From NCBI GenBank assembly GCA_947494445.1, contig CANLVD010000013.1, positions 44,344-108,343 on the forward strand: a stretch of DNA of 64,000 nt. Reading direction: 5' to 3'. The position numbers were made by a program, and so were the translations under genes. The notes under the pieces were generated by a model that saw only the letters and a list, made by a program, of their open reading frames with translations, was not told where the DNA came from and did no database searches. Below are positions 56,258-63,843 of the stretch, one piece after another (position 1 is the first letter of the stretch; each line of letters opens with the position of its first letter). The stretch comes from an uncultured Paracoccaceae bacterium (GTDB taxonomy: Bacteria > Pseudomonadota > Alphaproteobacteria > Rhodobacterales > Rhodobacteraceae).

Positions 56258-57370
56258 TTATTTCTCCTTACCTCTCAATGGTTTACTGTCGATATTGTCC
56301 AACCTATTTGAAAGGTTGGACACATTCCGTTCCTGATTTGCACTTCGCAGCTTGGCAAAGCCGCTGTCAGTTAAGCGACTTTTGTCAGCCTTTTTTGTGT
56401 AGGTGGATGCCTGTTTTGTGTTGCTGTGGGCGAGATATGCAGCAATCTCATTCTCTGTCGCGCCTGCGTTGGCCAAGCGTGTAGCGCCTGCTTTTCGCAA
56501 ACAGTGTAGATGCCAGTGGTCCAATTTGGCCAATTTGCATTGATCCTTGAACCAGTTTGCCAATGTCGCAGGTTGATAACGCCGCCCCTTTCCATGAGTC
56601 AGGAAAAGCAAAGCATCTTTTGGCAACTGGTCGATCTCGGCTTTGAGTTCTGGCAAAATTGGAAGGGTTGTTCCTTCCCAAGTTTTGCCCCTCTTGTAGT
56701 CAAATCGCCCTGCCTTGATGTTCTGCCATCCCAGCCCACAAAGGTCCTGACGTGCTGCGCCTGTGTTCAGGATCAATTCAAGCGCTAGGCGAGCCTTAGA
56801 GCCGCTGTGGTGACACTCCCTGAACTGCTCTATCTCATGATCTGTAGCAGTGTGATAGCCATCAGGGTTTTCTTTGAAACGAGTTGCAAGACGTGCGGGA
56901 TTAACTGTTAGCAGTTCCAACCGAATTGCGTGGTTGAACAAAAGGGAAAGCAGTTTCTTGACCTTGTTCGCCGCAGACGGTCCCGACTTCTTGCCCATCA
57001 ACGCCTCAACGTGTTTCAGTTGAAAACGATTAAACGGCAGGTCGCCAACTTCGCCTTGAAGCCAAGCTATCTCAGCATCTTTGTTTAGTTTTGAGACTGC
57101 GGAAAGGTCTCGATACTTAGGCGACTGCCTGTAACTGTGGATCAGCCAATGAAAAGTACCAGGTTTGATCCTGTCAAACTTGGTCGCGCCGTCTGGACGT
57201 ATGCCAACGCAAGCTTTCTCATACTCAGAAACAAACTGTGCAGACCCGTAGTCGCCATGCAAATAGCAATCAATCATCCGACCATTGACGCGACGACGAA
57301 ACCGCCAACGACGCTTGCCATGACGATCTGGCGCACGAGACACGCCGGGAAAGGGGTTTCTTCGCCTCAT
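56258..57370 (-). CDS. int: Tyrosine recombinase / phage integrase
   Basis: 370 aa. N-terminal DNA-binding region rich in Arg (residues 1-35), a core-binding domain (SPKYRDLSAVSKLNKDAEI onward) and the catalytic domain: Arg in NTGAARQDLCGLGW, the HCLRKAGATRLAN box with His and Arg, then AHSNTKQASTYTKKAD with the second His and the nucleophile Tyr. Its 3' end is 8 bp from the tRNA-Glu CCA. It overlaps the small HTH gene by 4 bp, so it is the last gene of the leftward operon. Confidence 0.94.
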   Translation of the reverse strand: MRRRNPFPGVSRAPDRHGKRRWRFRRRVNGRMIDCYLHGDYGSAQFVSEYEKACVGIRPDGATKFDRIKPGTFHWLIHSYRQSPKYRDLSAVSKLNKDAEIAWLQGEVGDLPFNRFQLKHVEALMGKKSGPSAANKVKKLLSLLFNHAIRLELLTVNPARLATRFKENPDGYHTATDHEIEQFRECHHSGSKARLALELILNTGAARQDLCGLGWQNIKAGRFDYKRGKTWEGTTLPILPELKAEIDQLPKDALLFLTHGKGRRYQPATLANWFKDQCKLAKLDHWHLHCLRKAGATRLANAGATENEIAAYLAHSNTKQASTYTKKADKSRLTDSGFAKLRSANQERNVSNLSNRLDNIDSKPLRGKEK

Positions 57371-57612
57371 GGTGCCAACAACCTATCGCAAGGATTGTTT
57401 TGGCCATCAGCACTGTCAGTCGGCGCAACCAGTAAGGCTTCTTCAAGTTCGGATCTGATCCAGACTTTGACGCTACCCATAATCCTTGGAGCAGGCATTT
57501 GCCCCGTCTCAACCATTTGGAGAAAGTAGGACGCACTCACGCCAACATGTGCCGCCGCGTGGGCCTGCCTCATTGCTGCCGGTGCTGTGATAGGTTCAGT
57601 TCGCTTGCCCAT
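57367..57612 (-). CDS. Small AlpA/excisionase-like DNA-binding protein
   Basis: 81 aa. The helix-turn-helix region HVGVSASYFLQMVETGQMPAPRIMGSVKVWIRSELEEAL matches small AlpA/Xis-type proteins placed beside integrases, which direct excision. The start is supported by a strong AGGAGG site; the stop overlaps the integrase start by 4 bp. Direct evidence for excision activity is absent. Confidence 0.75.
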   Translation of the reverse strand: MGKRTEPITAPAAMRQAHAAAHVGVSASYFLQMVETGQMPAPRIMGSVKVWIRSELEEALLVAPTDSADGQNNPCDRLLAP

Positions 57613-57636
57613 ACTCGCCTCCTGTAAAATCTCGGC

Positions 57637-57672
57637 ACCTTTCCCTCAAAAGAGCGCGGGGAAGGGAAAGGT
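57637..57672. repeat. 10-bp inverted repeat upstream of the AlpA-like gene
   Basis: ACCTTTCCCT and AGGGAAAGGT (57637-57646 with 57663-57672), perfect arms with a 16-nt spacer, in the 145-bp gap between the capsid and AlpA-like genes. It could be a terminator, a processing site or an operator controlling the AlpA-int end of the operon. No gene lies in the gap. Confidence 0.5.
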
Positions 57673-57757
57673 TTGGATCAGGCTTGCCGAATAGCCTGTG
57701 ATTACCCCGCTGGCCGTTCTGGCGGACAAAACCAAATGGACGCCAGACCAGATTGCG

Positions 57758-59197
57758 TTAAGAAACTGGCGTCTTGTACCAGCTTGCAGTTTCGATAAAT
57801 TTCGCATCCACCGCCCAGATCAGACGCATTTCCATGCCCAGAGTTGACCATGCAGGGCGCGTCTCGACGCGTGGTGCGGACTGGCCTTCAAGGAAAGCAT
57901 GGCTTAGACCGTCAAACCGCGTTGGATCACCAACAAGATACCAAGCATCTTCTGGCAAGTTGGGTTCAACAATCAGTTGCAGCGTGTTCGAGTAAGGATT
58001 GATTTCATCAACCGTGGTCGCACTCAGTTCAGCCAAGACTTTTTGACCCGCACCTTCAAGCTCTGCCGGAACCAACAAGCCCCAAGGTTCAACCGAATAG
58101 AGCTGGCCCTGCGTGTCTTTTTGTTTGCGCATTGCCAACCGCGCCCGGTCAAGGCCCGTCACAGAAATTGCCACCGATGTGGTGGCAACATTGCCATGCG
58201 ATGAATGGAACATGGCCTGCCCATCGTTCATGGTTTGACCGTCACCGCCATTTGCCAAGATAGGCTCAAGTAGTACAGCCCGAAAACGCTCAATCGCCCC
58301 CCGCACCATTCTGTCGGACGCTTGCGTCAACAGATCAAGGCGGTCATTCTGAATGGCCCTGTTGGTGAGGTTAAAGCCTGCTCCAAAGTCTCTTGGCGTC
58401 GGCAGGTTCTCACCCTTTTCATCCATGGTCACGAATTTGATCTCACCGGCCTCACCGATCTCTTGAGGCATACCTGATGCAGAAAGCGCGATTGATTGAC
58501 CCTCGTGATAGGTATCACGCTCAACTTCACGGGATACCCGAACAAGGTCAGGCTCACGCTGATCAAATTGACGCGCAACAACGTTGGACATCGAGTCTGA
58601 TACGATGAGCGGAAAATCCGAAGTCGTATGGCCAGCCATTTGAACGGCTTGAGCCACATTAAATGGACGTTCGCCATTGGCTTTTGCGACGGCCATTGCA
58701 ACGTCGCCCAGCTTCATCCCAGCAAACTCACGACCAAGTGTCGGTTCGTGTTTTGGATCGAGACGCGCAGTCAGGCCATCAACCAACTTTGCCCGGAAGC
58801 CCGCGCCGTTTTCCCATGACCGACCTACACCAGTCAGACCGTGTGCGGTGGCGGGTCCGGGCGTATGTTCGACCGTGTCACCTTCCTTCTGCCACTCAAT
58901 AACGAACTTCTCATAAAGTAACTCGGAGAACGCATCTGCGCTGTCAGCCTTTGGATCGCTCACCGCAGCGGTAACCACTTCTGCCACTTTTTCTGGCGTC
59001 AGCCCCATGATCTTGGCCCCCTCCAACTTTGGAGCAACCTTTGCCAGAAAACCTTGCGCCTGCGAGGCCGGAAGCCCCCAAGAATGCAGTTTAGTGCTAA
59101 GCTGATCTGTCATTGTCTCCGAAAAACCAGCCTTTTGGCCTTCTTTGCGGACCACGGCCAAAAAACGGGCCGGGATTTGAGTGTTATCAAGCGGCAT
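57758..59197 (-). CDS. Phage major capsid protein (Mu gpT-like)
   Basis: 479 aa. The C-terminal half resembles Mu gpT-type major head subunits: QFDQREPDLVRVSREVERDTYHE, RGAIERFRAVLLEPILANGG, and the end DAWYLVGDPTRFDGLSHAFLEGQSAPRVETRPAW with a terminal aromatic stretch. The N-terminal 150 residues are helical and may serve as a scaffolding region. Starts behind an AAGGAG site and overlaps the protease gene by 11 bp. It should assemble a capsid with the upstream protease. Confidence 0.85.
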   Translation of the reverse strand: MPLDNTQIPARFLAVVRKEGQKAGFSETMTDQLSTKLHSWGLPASQAQGFLAKVAPKLEGAKIMGLTPEKVAEVVTAAVSDPKADSADAFSELLYEKFVIEWQKEGDTVEHTPGPATAHGLTGVGRSWENGAGFRAKLVDGLTARLDPKHEPTLGREFAGMKLGDVAMAVAKANGERPFNVAQAVQMAGHTTSDFPLIVSDSMSNVVARQFDQREPDLVRVSREVERDTYHEGQSIALSASGMPQEIGEAGEIKFVTMDEKGENLPTPRDFGAGFNLTNRAIQNDRLDLLTQASDRMVRGAIERFRAVLLEPILANGGDGQTMNDGQAMFHSSHGNVATTSVAISVTGLDRARLAMRKQKDTQGQLYSVEPWGLLVPAELEGAGQKVLAELSATTVDEINPYSNTLQLIVEPNLPEDAWYLVGDPTRFDGLSHAFLEGQSAPRVETRPAWSTLGMEMRLIWAVDAKFIETASWYKTPVS

Positions 59198-59813
59198 GTT
59201 TCCCGCTCCTTTTCTGCTCGTGTTTAGACGTATCGGACGCCCAGCCGTAGTCTTTGACCATGCGGATCAAGTGATCCGGGGCCGCTTTGAATTTGGTGTA
59301 ATTGAATTGAGCAATGGCGATGCTGTCAGCACCAGCCCCCTCAATCCGGTCAATGAAATTCAGCGCCAGCGCTTCTTCCGCTGTCAGCCAAGTTTCTTCA
59401 TGCATCCATGCCTTGATCAGTTCAAAACTGTTGCCGGTCGCATCCGCATAAGCCTTGGCATAAACATCACTCAGCTTGTCCAGCGTCTCAGCCGTGCCTC
59501 TGTGATCTGTGGCGGTTCCCATTGTGAAGCCGCTGGGGTCATGGATCATGAACATGGCCGATGGATGCATGACAATCTCAGCACCGCCCATGGCCAGAAG
59601 GCTTGCAGCAGATGCACACATGCCCTGAATGTTGATTGCGACACTGCCATGGCGCTGGATCTCGGCCAAGATTGCAGCACCCTCAAAAGCATCGCCACCG
59701 GGAGAATTCACAACAAGTGTTGCTTGATCCGGGTTCGCCAAAAGATGTGCGGACACGTCCCCTGCGGTGTTCGGTTGCTCACCAATAATGCCTGAGATTT
59801 GGAAAGCGGTCAT
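59187..59813 (-). CDS. ClpP-type head maturation protease
   Basis: 208 aa. ClpP/SppA fold: VVNSPGGDAFEGAAIL, the nucleophile Ser region MCASAASLLAMGG and the His region FMIHDPSGF, with EEALALNFIDRIEG near the C-terminus. It should process capsid or scaffold during head assembly. Overlaps the HTH gene upstream by 4 bp and the capsid gene by 11 bp. Confidence 0.88.
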   Translation of the reverse strand: MTAFQISGIIGEQPNTAGDVSAHLLANPDQATLVVNSPGGDAFEGAAILAEIQRHGSVAINIQGMCASAASLLAMGGAEIVMHPSAMFMIHDPSGFTMGTATDHRGTAETLDKLSDVYAKAYADATGNSFELIKAWMHEETWLTAEEALALNFIDRIEGAGADSIAIAQFNYTKFKAAPDHLIRMVKDYGWASDTSKHEQKRSGKHAA

Positions 59814-60403
59814 TCTTTATCACCTTGAACTGATCCAGCAACTTTGAATAGTTTGAAACCATCCATGACATAGCCAGCGGCCCGCGCTCGATCCTTGGCC
59901 CGGTCCAAGATAAATTGCATGGATTCTGTTTTGAAGTTGACGACGCCAAGCCGTTCAATCTTTGATCCGTCGCGAGCCTCAACCTTTGAGCCGTACTTCT
60001 CGACCGATTGTACAAGGGAATGTGCGATTTCATCTGGGGTGTGCAGTCCGCTATACGCGGCGTCACGAAAGCCTATTACCGGGTCTGTATGGCAGTCCCG
60101 GTAATAGACAAAGAATACTGAGCGAACATCCTTGCCAGCAATATAATCCGTCAGAAATCGATCAATGCAGGCAAGGCGGATTGCAGAACTGGCGGCTTTC
60201 AAGCTCATTCCACCGGCTTGAACTACAGACAGCAATTCATAGGCGAGCAAGTCACCGCCATCAAAGGACCTCTGCTTTCCCTCGCCTTTTTTCTGCTCAA
60301 CCGGAGCTTCTTCGAGGTGCAGTTGTCGCCTTATTGTATCGCGGTTCAGGCCAAGAATATTTGCAAATTCACTAACCCGAACCTGTCCACGCGCCTCTGA
60401 CAT
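59810..60403 (-). CDS. HTH DNA-binding protein, element-encoded
   Basis: 197 aa. N-terminal helix-turn-helix like MerR or terminase small subunits (VSEFANILGLNRDTIRRQLH, residues 10-29), a basic/Glu-rich linker (EQKKGEGKQRSFDGG), and a C-terminal region with VIGFRDAAYSGLHT. Starts after a hairpin-forming repeat and behind AGGAGGG. It might regulate the head genes that follow or recognise DNA for packaging; undecided. The stop overlaps the protease start by 4 bp. Confidence 0.7.
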   Translation of the reverse strand: MSEARGQVRVSEFANILGLNRDTIRRQLHLEEAPVEQKKGEGKQRSFDGGDLLAYELLSVVQAGGMSLKAASSAIRLACIDRFLTDYIAGKDVRSVFFVYYRDCHTDPVIGFRDAAYSGLHTPDEIAHSLVQSVEKYGSKVEARDGSKIERLGVVNFKTESMQFILDRAKDRARAAGYVMDGFKLFKVAGSVQGDKE

Positions 60404-60428
60404 GCCACCCTCCTAAGTGTGTCTTACA

Positions 60429-60455
60429 ACACCACACTAAAATAAAGTGTGGTGT
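60429..60455. repeat. 10-bp inverted repeat before the HTH gene, candidate operator
   Basis: ACACCACACT and AGTGTGGTGT (60429-60438 with 60446-60455), 7-nt AT spacer, in the 65-bp gap between the three small genes and the HTH gene. It sits 25 bp before that gene's start. A site for that HTH protein or an attenuator is likely; not proven. Confidence 0.55.
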
Positions 60456-60468
60456 GGTGCAACACATT

Positions 60469-60681
60469 TTAATTATTGAGCGTCGGCGAATTCGAACAAT
60501 CCAATGCTGAGGTCAGGTCATTGGTGAGGTTCTTCAAGGTGAGCACAATCGCGGCACAGCCTTCAAGCGCCTCCCGGCCACTTTCTTCATGCAGCAGAAA
60601 CAATGCATCGGCCAGACCGCTGATCTGGTTTGCGAGGGGTTGCAGGCCCTCTAGGTATTCACGCTGTTCATCGTCGGTCAT
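60469..60681 (-). CDS. Small helical protein, paralogue 3 of a tandem triplet
   Basis: 70 aa. Pattern QISGLADALFLLHEES then a gap then IVLTLKNLTNDLTSALD, which lines up with the two genes upstream. All-helical, acidic, no signal or membrane segment. Its start overlaps the previous gene's stop by 4 bp (ATGA). Function unknown; not a recognised family. Confidence 0.6.
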   Translation of the reverse strand: MTDDEQREYLEGLQPLANQISGLADALFLLHEESGREALEGCAAIVLTLKNLTNDLTSALDCSNSPTLNN

Positions 60682-60920
60682 TGGACTTCCTCCATTTCCT
60701 GTTGCGCCCTCAAAGCTTTAAAATATGCCTTGGTCCGTTGGCCCTGCGCTGCCTCAAGATCGTTGGCAAGTTGGGCGGTCAAATGCTTGAGAACCCAAAG
60801 CATCGATGTGATCGCGTTGGCCTCACTGCCTTGAAAGTTGTCGTTGTCGAGCGTGCAAAGCCCCTCAACCATTCCGGCAATGTAAACAGCCTGTGTTTCT
60901 GGATCTGGCTTGAGGGTCAT
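60678..60920 (-). CDS. Small helical protein, paralogue 2 of a tandem triplet
   Basis: 80 aa. Pattern YIAGMVEGLCTLDNDN then a gap then SMLWVLKHLTAQLANDLEAAQ lines up with its neighbours at the same spacing. All-helical with a Glu/Gln-rich C-terminus. Both ends overlap adjacent genes by 4 bp, so it is co-translated. Function unknown. Confidence 0.6.
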   Translation of the reverse strand: MTLKPDPETQAVYIAGMVEGLCTLDNDNFQGSEANAITSMLWVLKHLTAQLANDLEAAQGQRTKAYFKALRAQQEMEEVQ

Positions 60921-61246
60921 GATTGCGCCCTCTTTAGCTGGCTTTCCAAAGTTTCGAGCGCATCAATGTGGGCAACCGACAAAGGACGGAGAACGGTCAG
61001 GATAGCAAGCAAAGCATCCAAGCTGATCTCATGCGTTTCACCCAGTGCGGCGCGCTCAAACACGCACAAAGCATCTATGAGGCCAGAAATCTGGTAGGCG
61101 CACGAGACTTCTGCAGCCAAGATTTTCTGCTCCTCAGGCGCATCACTGTTCAGGGTGGTCTTGGCAAGATGTGACCTAATTTCCCCAAGGATCGGATCAT
61201 CAGACAAAACGGTATTGTTCGCCAAAACGGCGTTTGCATTGCTCAT
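60917..61246 (-). CDS. Small helical protein, paralogue 1 of a tandem triplet
   Basis: 109 aa. A less ordered N-terminal 45 residues precede the shared core QISGLIDALCVFERAALG, gap, then LLAILTVLRPLSVAHIDALE. It is the first gene of the leftward operon, behind a GGAGAAC site and the promoter at 61282-61310, divergent from the XRE repressor. Function unknown. Confidence 0.6.
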   Translation of the reverse strand: MSNANAVLANNTVLSDDPILGEIRSHLAKTTLNSDAPEEQKILAAEVSCAYQISGLIDALCVFERAALGETHEISLDALLAILTVLRPLSVAHIDALETLESQLKRAQS

Positions 61247-61281
61247 TGCTATGTTCTCCAGTTATGGTAATTGTAACGATG

Positions 61282-61310
61282 TTATTATTCCAACACCTAC
61301 ACACCGTCAA
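61282..61310 (-). promoter_or_regulatory. Candidate leftward promoter of the element operon
   Basis: On the minus strand TTGACG (61310-61305), 17-bp spacer, TAATAA (61287-61282), about 35 bp upstream of the first small gene start. It lies in the AT-rich gap beside the divergent XRE repressor, a fitting place for repressor control. Inference. Confidence 0.5.
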
Positions 61311-61335
61311 CATAAATTATAACATGGTTGCAAAA

Positions 61336-61557
61336 ATGAACCCAGCGCAATGTAAAATGGCTCGTGCTGCTCTTGGTTTGGGCGTTCGAGAACTGGCCAA
61401 CATCTCAGGGGTATCGCAAGGAACAATCTCAAGACTTGAGCGTGGTGAAGACTTGAAACTCACCACAATATTCATCATCCAATCAGTCCTCGAAGGTGAG
61501 GGGATAATCTTTATACCGGAGAATGGTGGTGGGGCTGGTGTGAGGTTGAGGAAATAG
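61336..61557 (+). CDS. XRE-family repressor of the element
   Basis: 73 aa. MNPAQCKMARAALGLGVRELANISGVSQGTISRLERG is the common phage-type helix-turn-helix N-terminus; the tail has EGIIFIPENGGGAGVRLRK. Start at 61336 is chosen by that family pattern; an ATG at 61324 is in frame. Divergent from the leftward operon over about 90 bp. Likely represses that operon; no ribosome site is obvious, so it may be leaderless or weakly translated. Confidence 0.8.
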   Translation: MNPAQCKMARAALGLGVRELANISGVSQGTISRLERGEDLKLTTIFIIQSVLEGEGIIFIPENGGGAGVRLRK

Positions 61558-61559
61558 AA

Positions 61560-61790
61560 ATGGAAATCGAAGAACTGGAAGACCAGATTCAATCTCTTGA
61601 GTCCGAAGTCGCCTTCTTAAGGGATCAAATCAATTCCCAAAGCAATTTCGTAGCCGAGTTACTTGGAAGGCTTGCCCATGAAAACGGTATCGCAAAGGAT
61701 TTAGGGATGCCAAATGACCCGCCATTGACGGGTCACTATGAGCAGCACCTAGAAATTATCCTGAGTTATAATCGTGGAGCGAACCTATAG
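61560..61790 (+). CDS. Small coiled-coil protein beside the repressor
   Basis: 76 aa. The first 35 residues (MEIEELEDQIQSLESEVAFLRDQI) form a heptad coiled coil rich in Glu/Leu; the rest is hydrophilic. Starts 3 bp after the repressor stop, so it is co-transcribed. It could dimerise, modify the repressor or act on other proteins; unknown. Its last 6 bp overlap the convergent antirepressor gene. Confidence 0.6.
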   Translation: MEIEELEDQIQSLESEVAFLRDQINSQSNFVAELLGRLAHENGIAKDLGMPNDPPLTGHYEQHLEIILSYNRGANL

Positions 61791-62603
61791 CAGATGGTTT
61801 GCTCCTGCTTTGGGAAGGAGGAATGGCAAATACGGAAGCGCTGCCGGGTCACGCGTATTGAAATAACGCTCGGCATGGTCTGGAATCCATACGTCATCAA
61901 CGTATTCCATAAACAGCGCAGCCAACGCACGTGGATACATTCGAACTTCACCCTCCCACTCGTCGGTCTTGTGTTTGTAGAAAGAATACTCCCCACAAAC
62001 ATTCGGATGATTTTCATTCAACCATTTTGCGAATAGCTGCCCAACACTTCCGTCAGGACGAATTTGAACGCCATTCGGGGCCCGATCCGCCATCGTATGG
62101 CCAACCATTTCCAGACGCCCCCAAAGTCGGTACGCCAGCTCATTGATCACCGAAAAATGCGTGGACGGCACTCGATCCCAATTTTCATTGAAGCGTTTAA
62201 TGAATGCTGGAACCTTACCATTATACGACCCAGTCTTTCGGATCGATGGAAGCACCTCTGACGTAATCCACTTCTTGAACCGCTTTGCCTCCGGCTTATC
62301 TGATCGCAGGATCGCACTGTAGAGTCCCGATTCATTGATTATAGTTACGCTCTGTTTGCCACCAAGGGTGTCAATCTGAATGACACCCTTTTCATCATCA
62401 TCTAAGCGACTGGAAATACTACGTGAATTCTTCACGCCAAGACGAATTGCGACATCCGAAAGGAAAAACCAAGGCTCTCCTTTTCTATCCACGACGCGAA
62501 AGTCATCACGGTCTTCATATTCGAACACCTGCATCGTAAACTGCATGGCCATAACGTTTGCCGCTTGCCTTCTCTCAAGGCTGACTGGTCCAAGATTACT
62601 CAC
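61785..62603 (-). CDS. BRO-N domain antirepressor
   Basis: 272 aa. N-terminal BRO-N domain: GEPWFFLSDVAIRLGVKNSRSI, GVIQIDTLGGKQSVTIINESGLYSAILRSDKPEAKRFKKWITSEVLPSIRKTG. The C-terminal half (about residues 130-272) is of unknown type. Phage antirepressors with this domain counter a repressor to trigger lytic or excision genes. Starts at a GTG behind AAAGGGG. Convergent with the repressor unit. Confidence 0.85.
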   Translation of the reverse strand: MSNLGPVSLERRQAANVMAMQFTMQVFEYEDRDDFRVVDRKGEPWFFLSDVAIRLGVKNSRSISSRLDDDEKGVIQIDTLGGKQSVTIINESGLYSAILRSDKPEAKRFKKWITSEVLPSIRKTGSYNGKVPAFIKRFNENWDRVPSTHFSVINELAYRLWGRLEMVGHTMADRAPNGVQIRPDGSVGQLFAKWLNENHPNVCGEYSFYKHKTDEWEGEVRMYPRALAALFMEYVDDVWIPDHAERYFNTRDPAALPYLPFLLPKAGANHLL

Positions 62604-62822
62604 TGCATTTCCCCTTTCCGGGATTGCTGCGCGACAACGAAGACCTTGACTGAGCCAGATTCGTGAGGCTAGACATCAGTCATTGGGAGGTTCTGCGTGA
62701 CCGCGCGGTTTCCGATTTCGCCGGGACACAATCACCACAAAAGTGTCCCGGCACCCAATCTCTGAAACTTATTCGATTCATCGCTTGTGAGTCTAGCCCA
62801 ATGTACGCGGTTCGTTCCGCTG
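62604..62822. other. Structured non-coding gap between antirepressor and terminase small subunit genes
   Basis: No credible gene. Contains a perfect 10-bp hairpin GCCGGGACAC / GTGTCCCGGC (62720-62729 with 62743-62752) and two crossing long-range pairs: GGCTAGAC (62667) with GTCTAGCC (62791), and CATTGGG (62681) with CCCAATG (62797). It could hold a cos/pac packaging site, a small RNA or operators. Inference. Confidence 0.4.
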
Positions 62823-62825
62823 CCT

Positions 62826-63323
62826 TTATGTTTCAATTCCCACCAGTACCTGCAAATCAGTGTCGCTCAACTCTTGCAACGCATCCCTGACATCAGCCTC
62901 CAACACCGCGCCAATTTGGTCCATTGTCCGATCAACGCACCGTGGTGCCGCCTTGGACGGCAGTGAAAGCAATCTAGCCCTAACTCGCGAGAATGCACCG
63001 ATCACAGCGGCATCAACGTCAGATCGCTCTAGGAGACTCCCTGCGGCTTTCTCAGCGGCCATTTCCGCCAGACGGGCCTCAGCCTCCAATTTGCGCTTTC
63101 GGGCGTCCTCGACCGTCCCAGAGTCTCCACGGGTGTTTTTTGTGTCCCTCTCCCGAAGCCAACCAACCACAACAGCCAGGTCAAACACGTAGGACTTCCC
63201 AGCCCTGCCCGGTGCACTGTCAAACGGAAGGCCCGCCTGAATGTACCGATCAAGGGTCTGTGTAGTGATATCCAGCATCTTGGCCAGTTGGGCTTTGTTC
63301 ATCTTCCTGCTTAACTCGGTCAT
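62826..63323 (-). CDS. Terminase small subunit, Nu1-like
   Basis: 165 aa. N-terminal winged helix (MNKAQLAKMLDITTQTLDRYIQAGLPFDSAP) with PGRAGKSYVFDLAVVVGWLRER, then a long coiled coil (DARKRKLEAEARLAEMAAEKAAGSLLERSDV) and a helical end, the layout of Nu1-type DNA-packaging proteins. It would recognise the packaging site. ATG at 63323 has a better ribosome site than the GTG at 63329. No large subunit gene is next to it. Confidence 0.82.
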   Translation of the reverse strand: MTELSRKMNKAQLAKMLDITTQTLDRYIQAGLPFDSAPGRAGKSYVFDLAVVVGWLRERDTKNTRGDSGTVEDARKRKLEAEARLAEMAAEKAAGSLLERSDVDAAVIGAFSRVRARLLSLPSKAAPRCVDRTMDQIGAVLEADVRDALQELSDTDLQVLVGIET

Positions 63324-63374
63324 AGACACTTACCTTTCTGGTTTCAGTCTCTAGAAAAATAATGGGGTCGCGAA

Positions 63375-63590
63375 TTACCCACGATGCAGACCCTTTGGAA
63401 GGACCCGATATGGTTGGGGGAACACATCAAGACGTTCAAAAAAGTTTCTCAATTCAAAGACAATTGACCTTTGAAAAAACAAAAGCTCCGAAGCATGATC
63501 GTGACCATTGTCAAGCAAATGGGTAAAGGTTGCTATCACCTTCCAAACAGCTTTTGAGGTGCACCCTTCAACCGACCCTAAGATGCCCAT
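63375..63590 (-). CDS. Small protein of unknown function, coupled to the next gene
   Basis: 71 aa. Its ATG overlaps the upstream stop as TAATG and is preceded by GGGGAG. Pattern KVIATFTHLLDNGHDHASELLF is helical; no family recognised. The start coupling favours a real gene, but composition does not settle it. Confidence 0.45.
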   Translation of the reverse strand: MGILGSVEGCTSKAVWKVIATFTHLLDNGHDHASELLFFQRSIVFELRNFFERLDVFPQPYRVLPKGLHRG

Positions 63591-63838
63591 TAGGCACTCC
63601 CCGCAGGCTTACCGACCGCCCAAGCGCGGTCATGGCTTGGCAGGATCTCACAGCGCTCAGCAGCGCCCCTGCATCGCTCAGCCGCAACCTTACCACCGTA
63701 TGCGGCTGCAATCTCACCAATGGCTGTAGCGTGCGCGCAGCTCAGAACAATCTGTGGCTTGATGCCCAACCGGATCAGTTCTTCCATGACGCCTTGGATT
63801 GCCAAACGTGCTGTTTCGATTTGATATTCGTCAGTCAT
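63590..63838 (-). CDS. Small protein of unknown function
   Basis: 82 aa. Starts at 63838 behind GGAG, 5 bp after the 44-aa frame stop. Helical N-terminus (YQIETARLAIQGVMEELIRLGIKPQIV) and a Gly/Ala-rich end with two Cys (ERCRGAAERCE). Ends in TAATG shared with the next gene. Unrecognised. Confidence 0.55.
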   Translation of the reverse strand: MTDEYQIETARLAIQGVMEELIRLGIKPQIVLSCAHATAIGEIAAAYGGKVAAERCRGAAERCEILPSHDRAWAVGKPAGSA

Positions 63839-63843
63839 AAGTC

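Noticed and set aside
62663..62890. 75-codon plus-strand frame in the gap before the terminase small subunit gene
   Set aside because: It overlaps the 3' end of the terminase gene and has no ribosome site or domain; the gap is better read as structured non-coding DNA.
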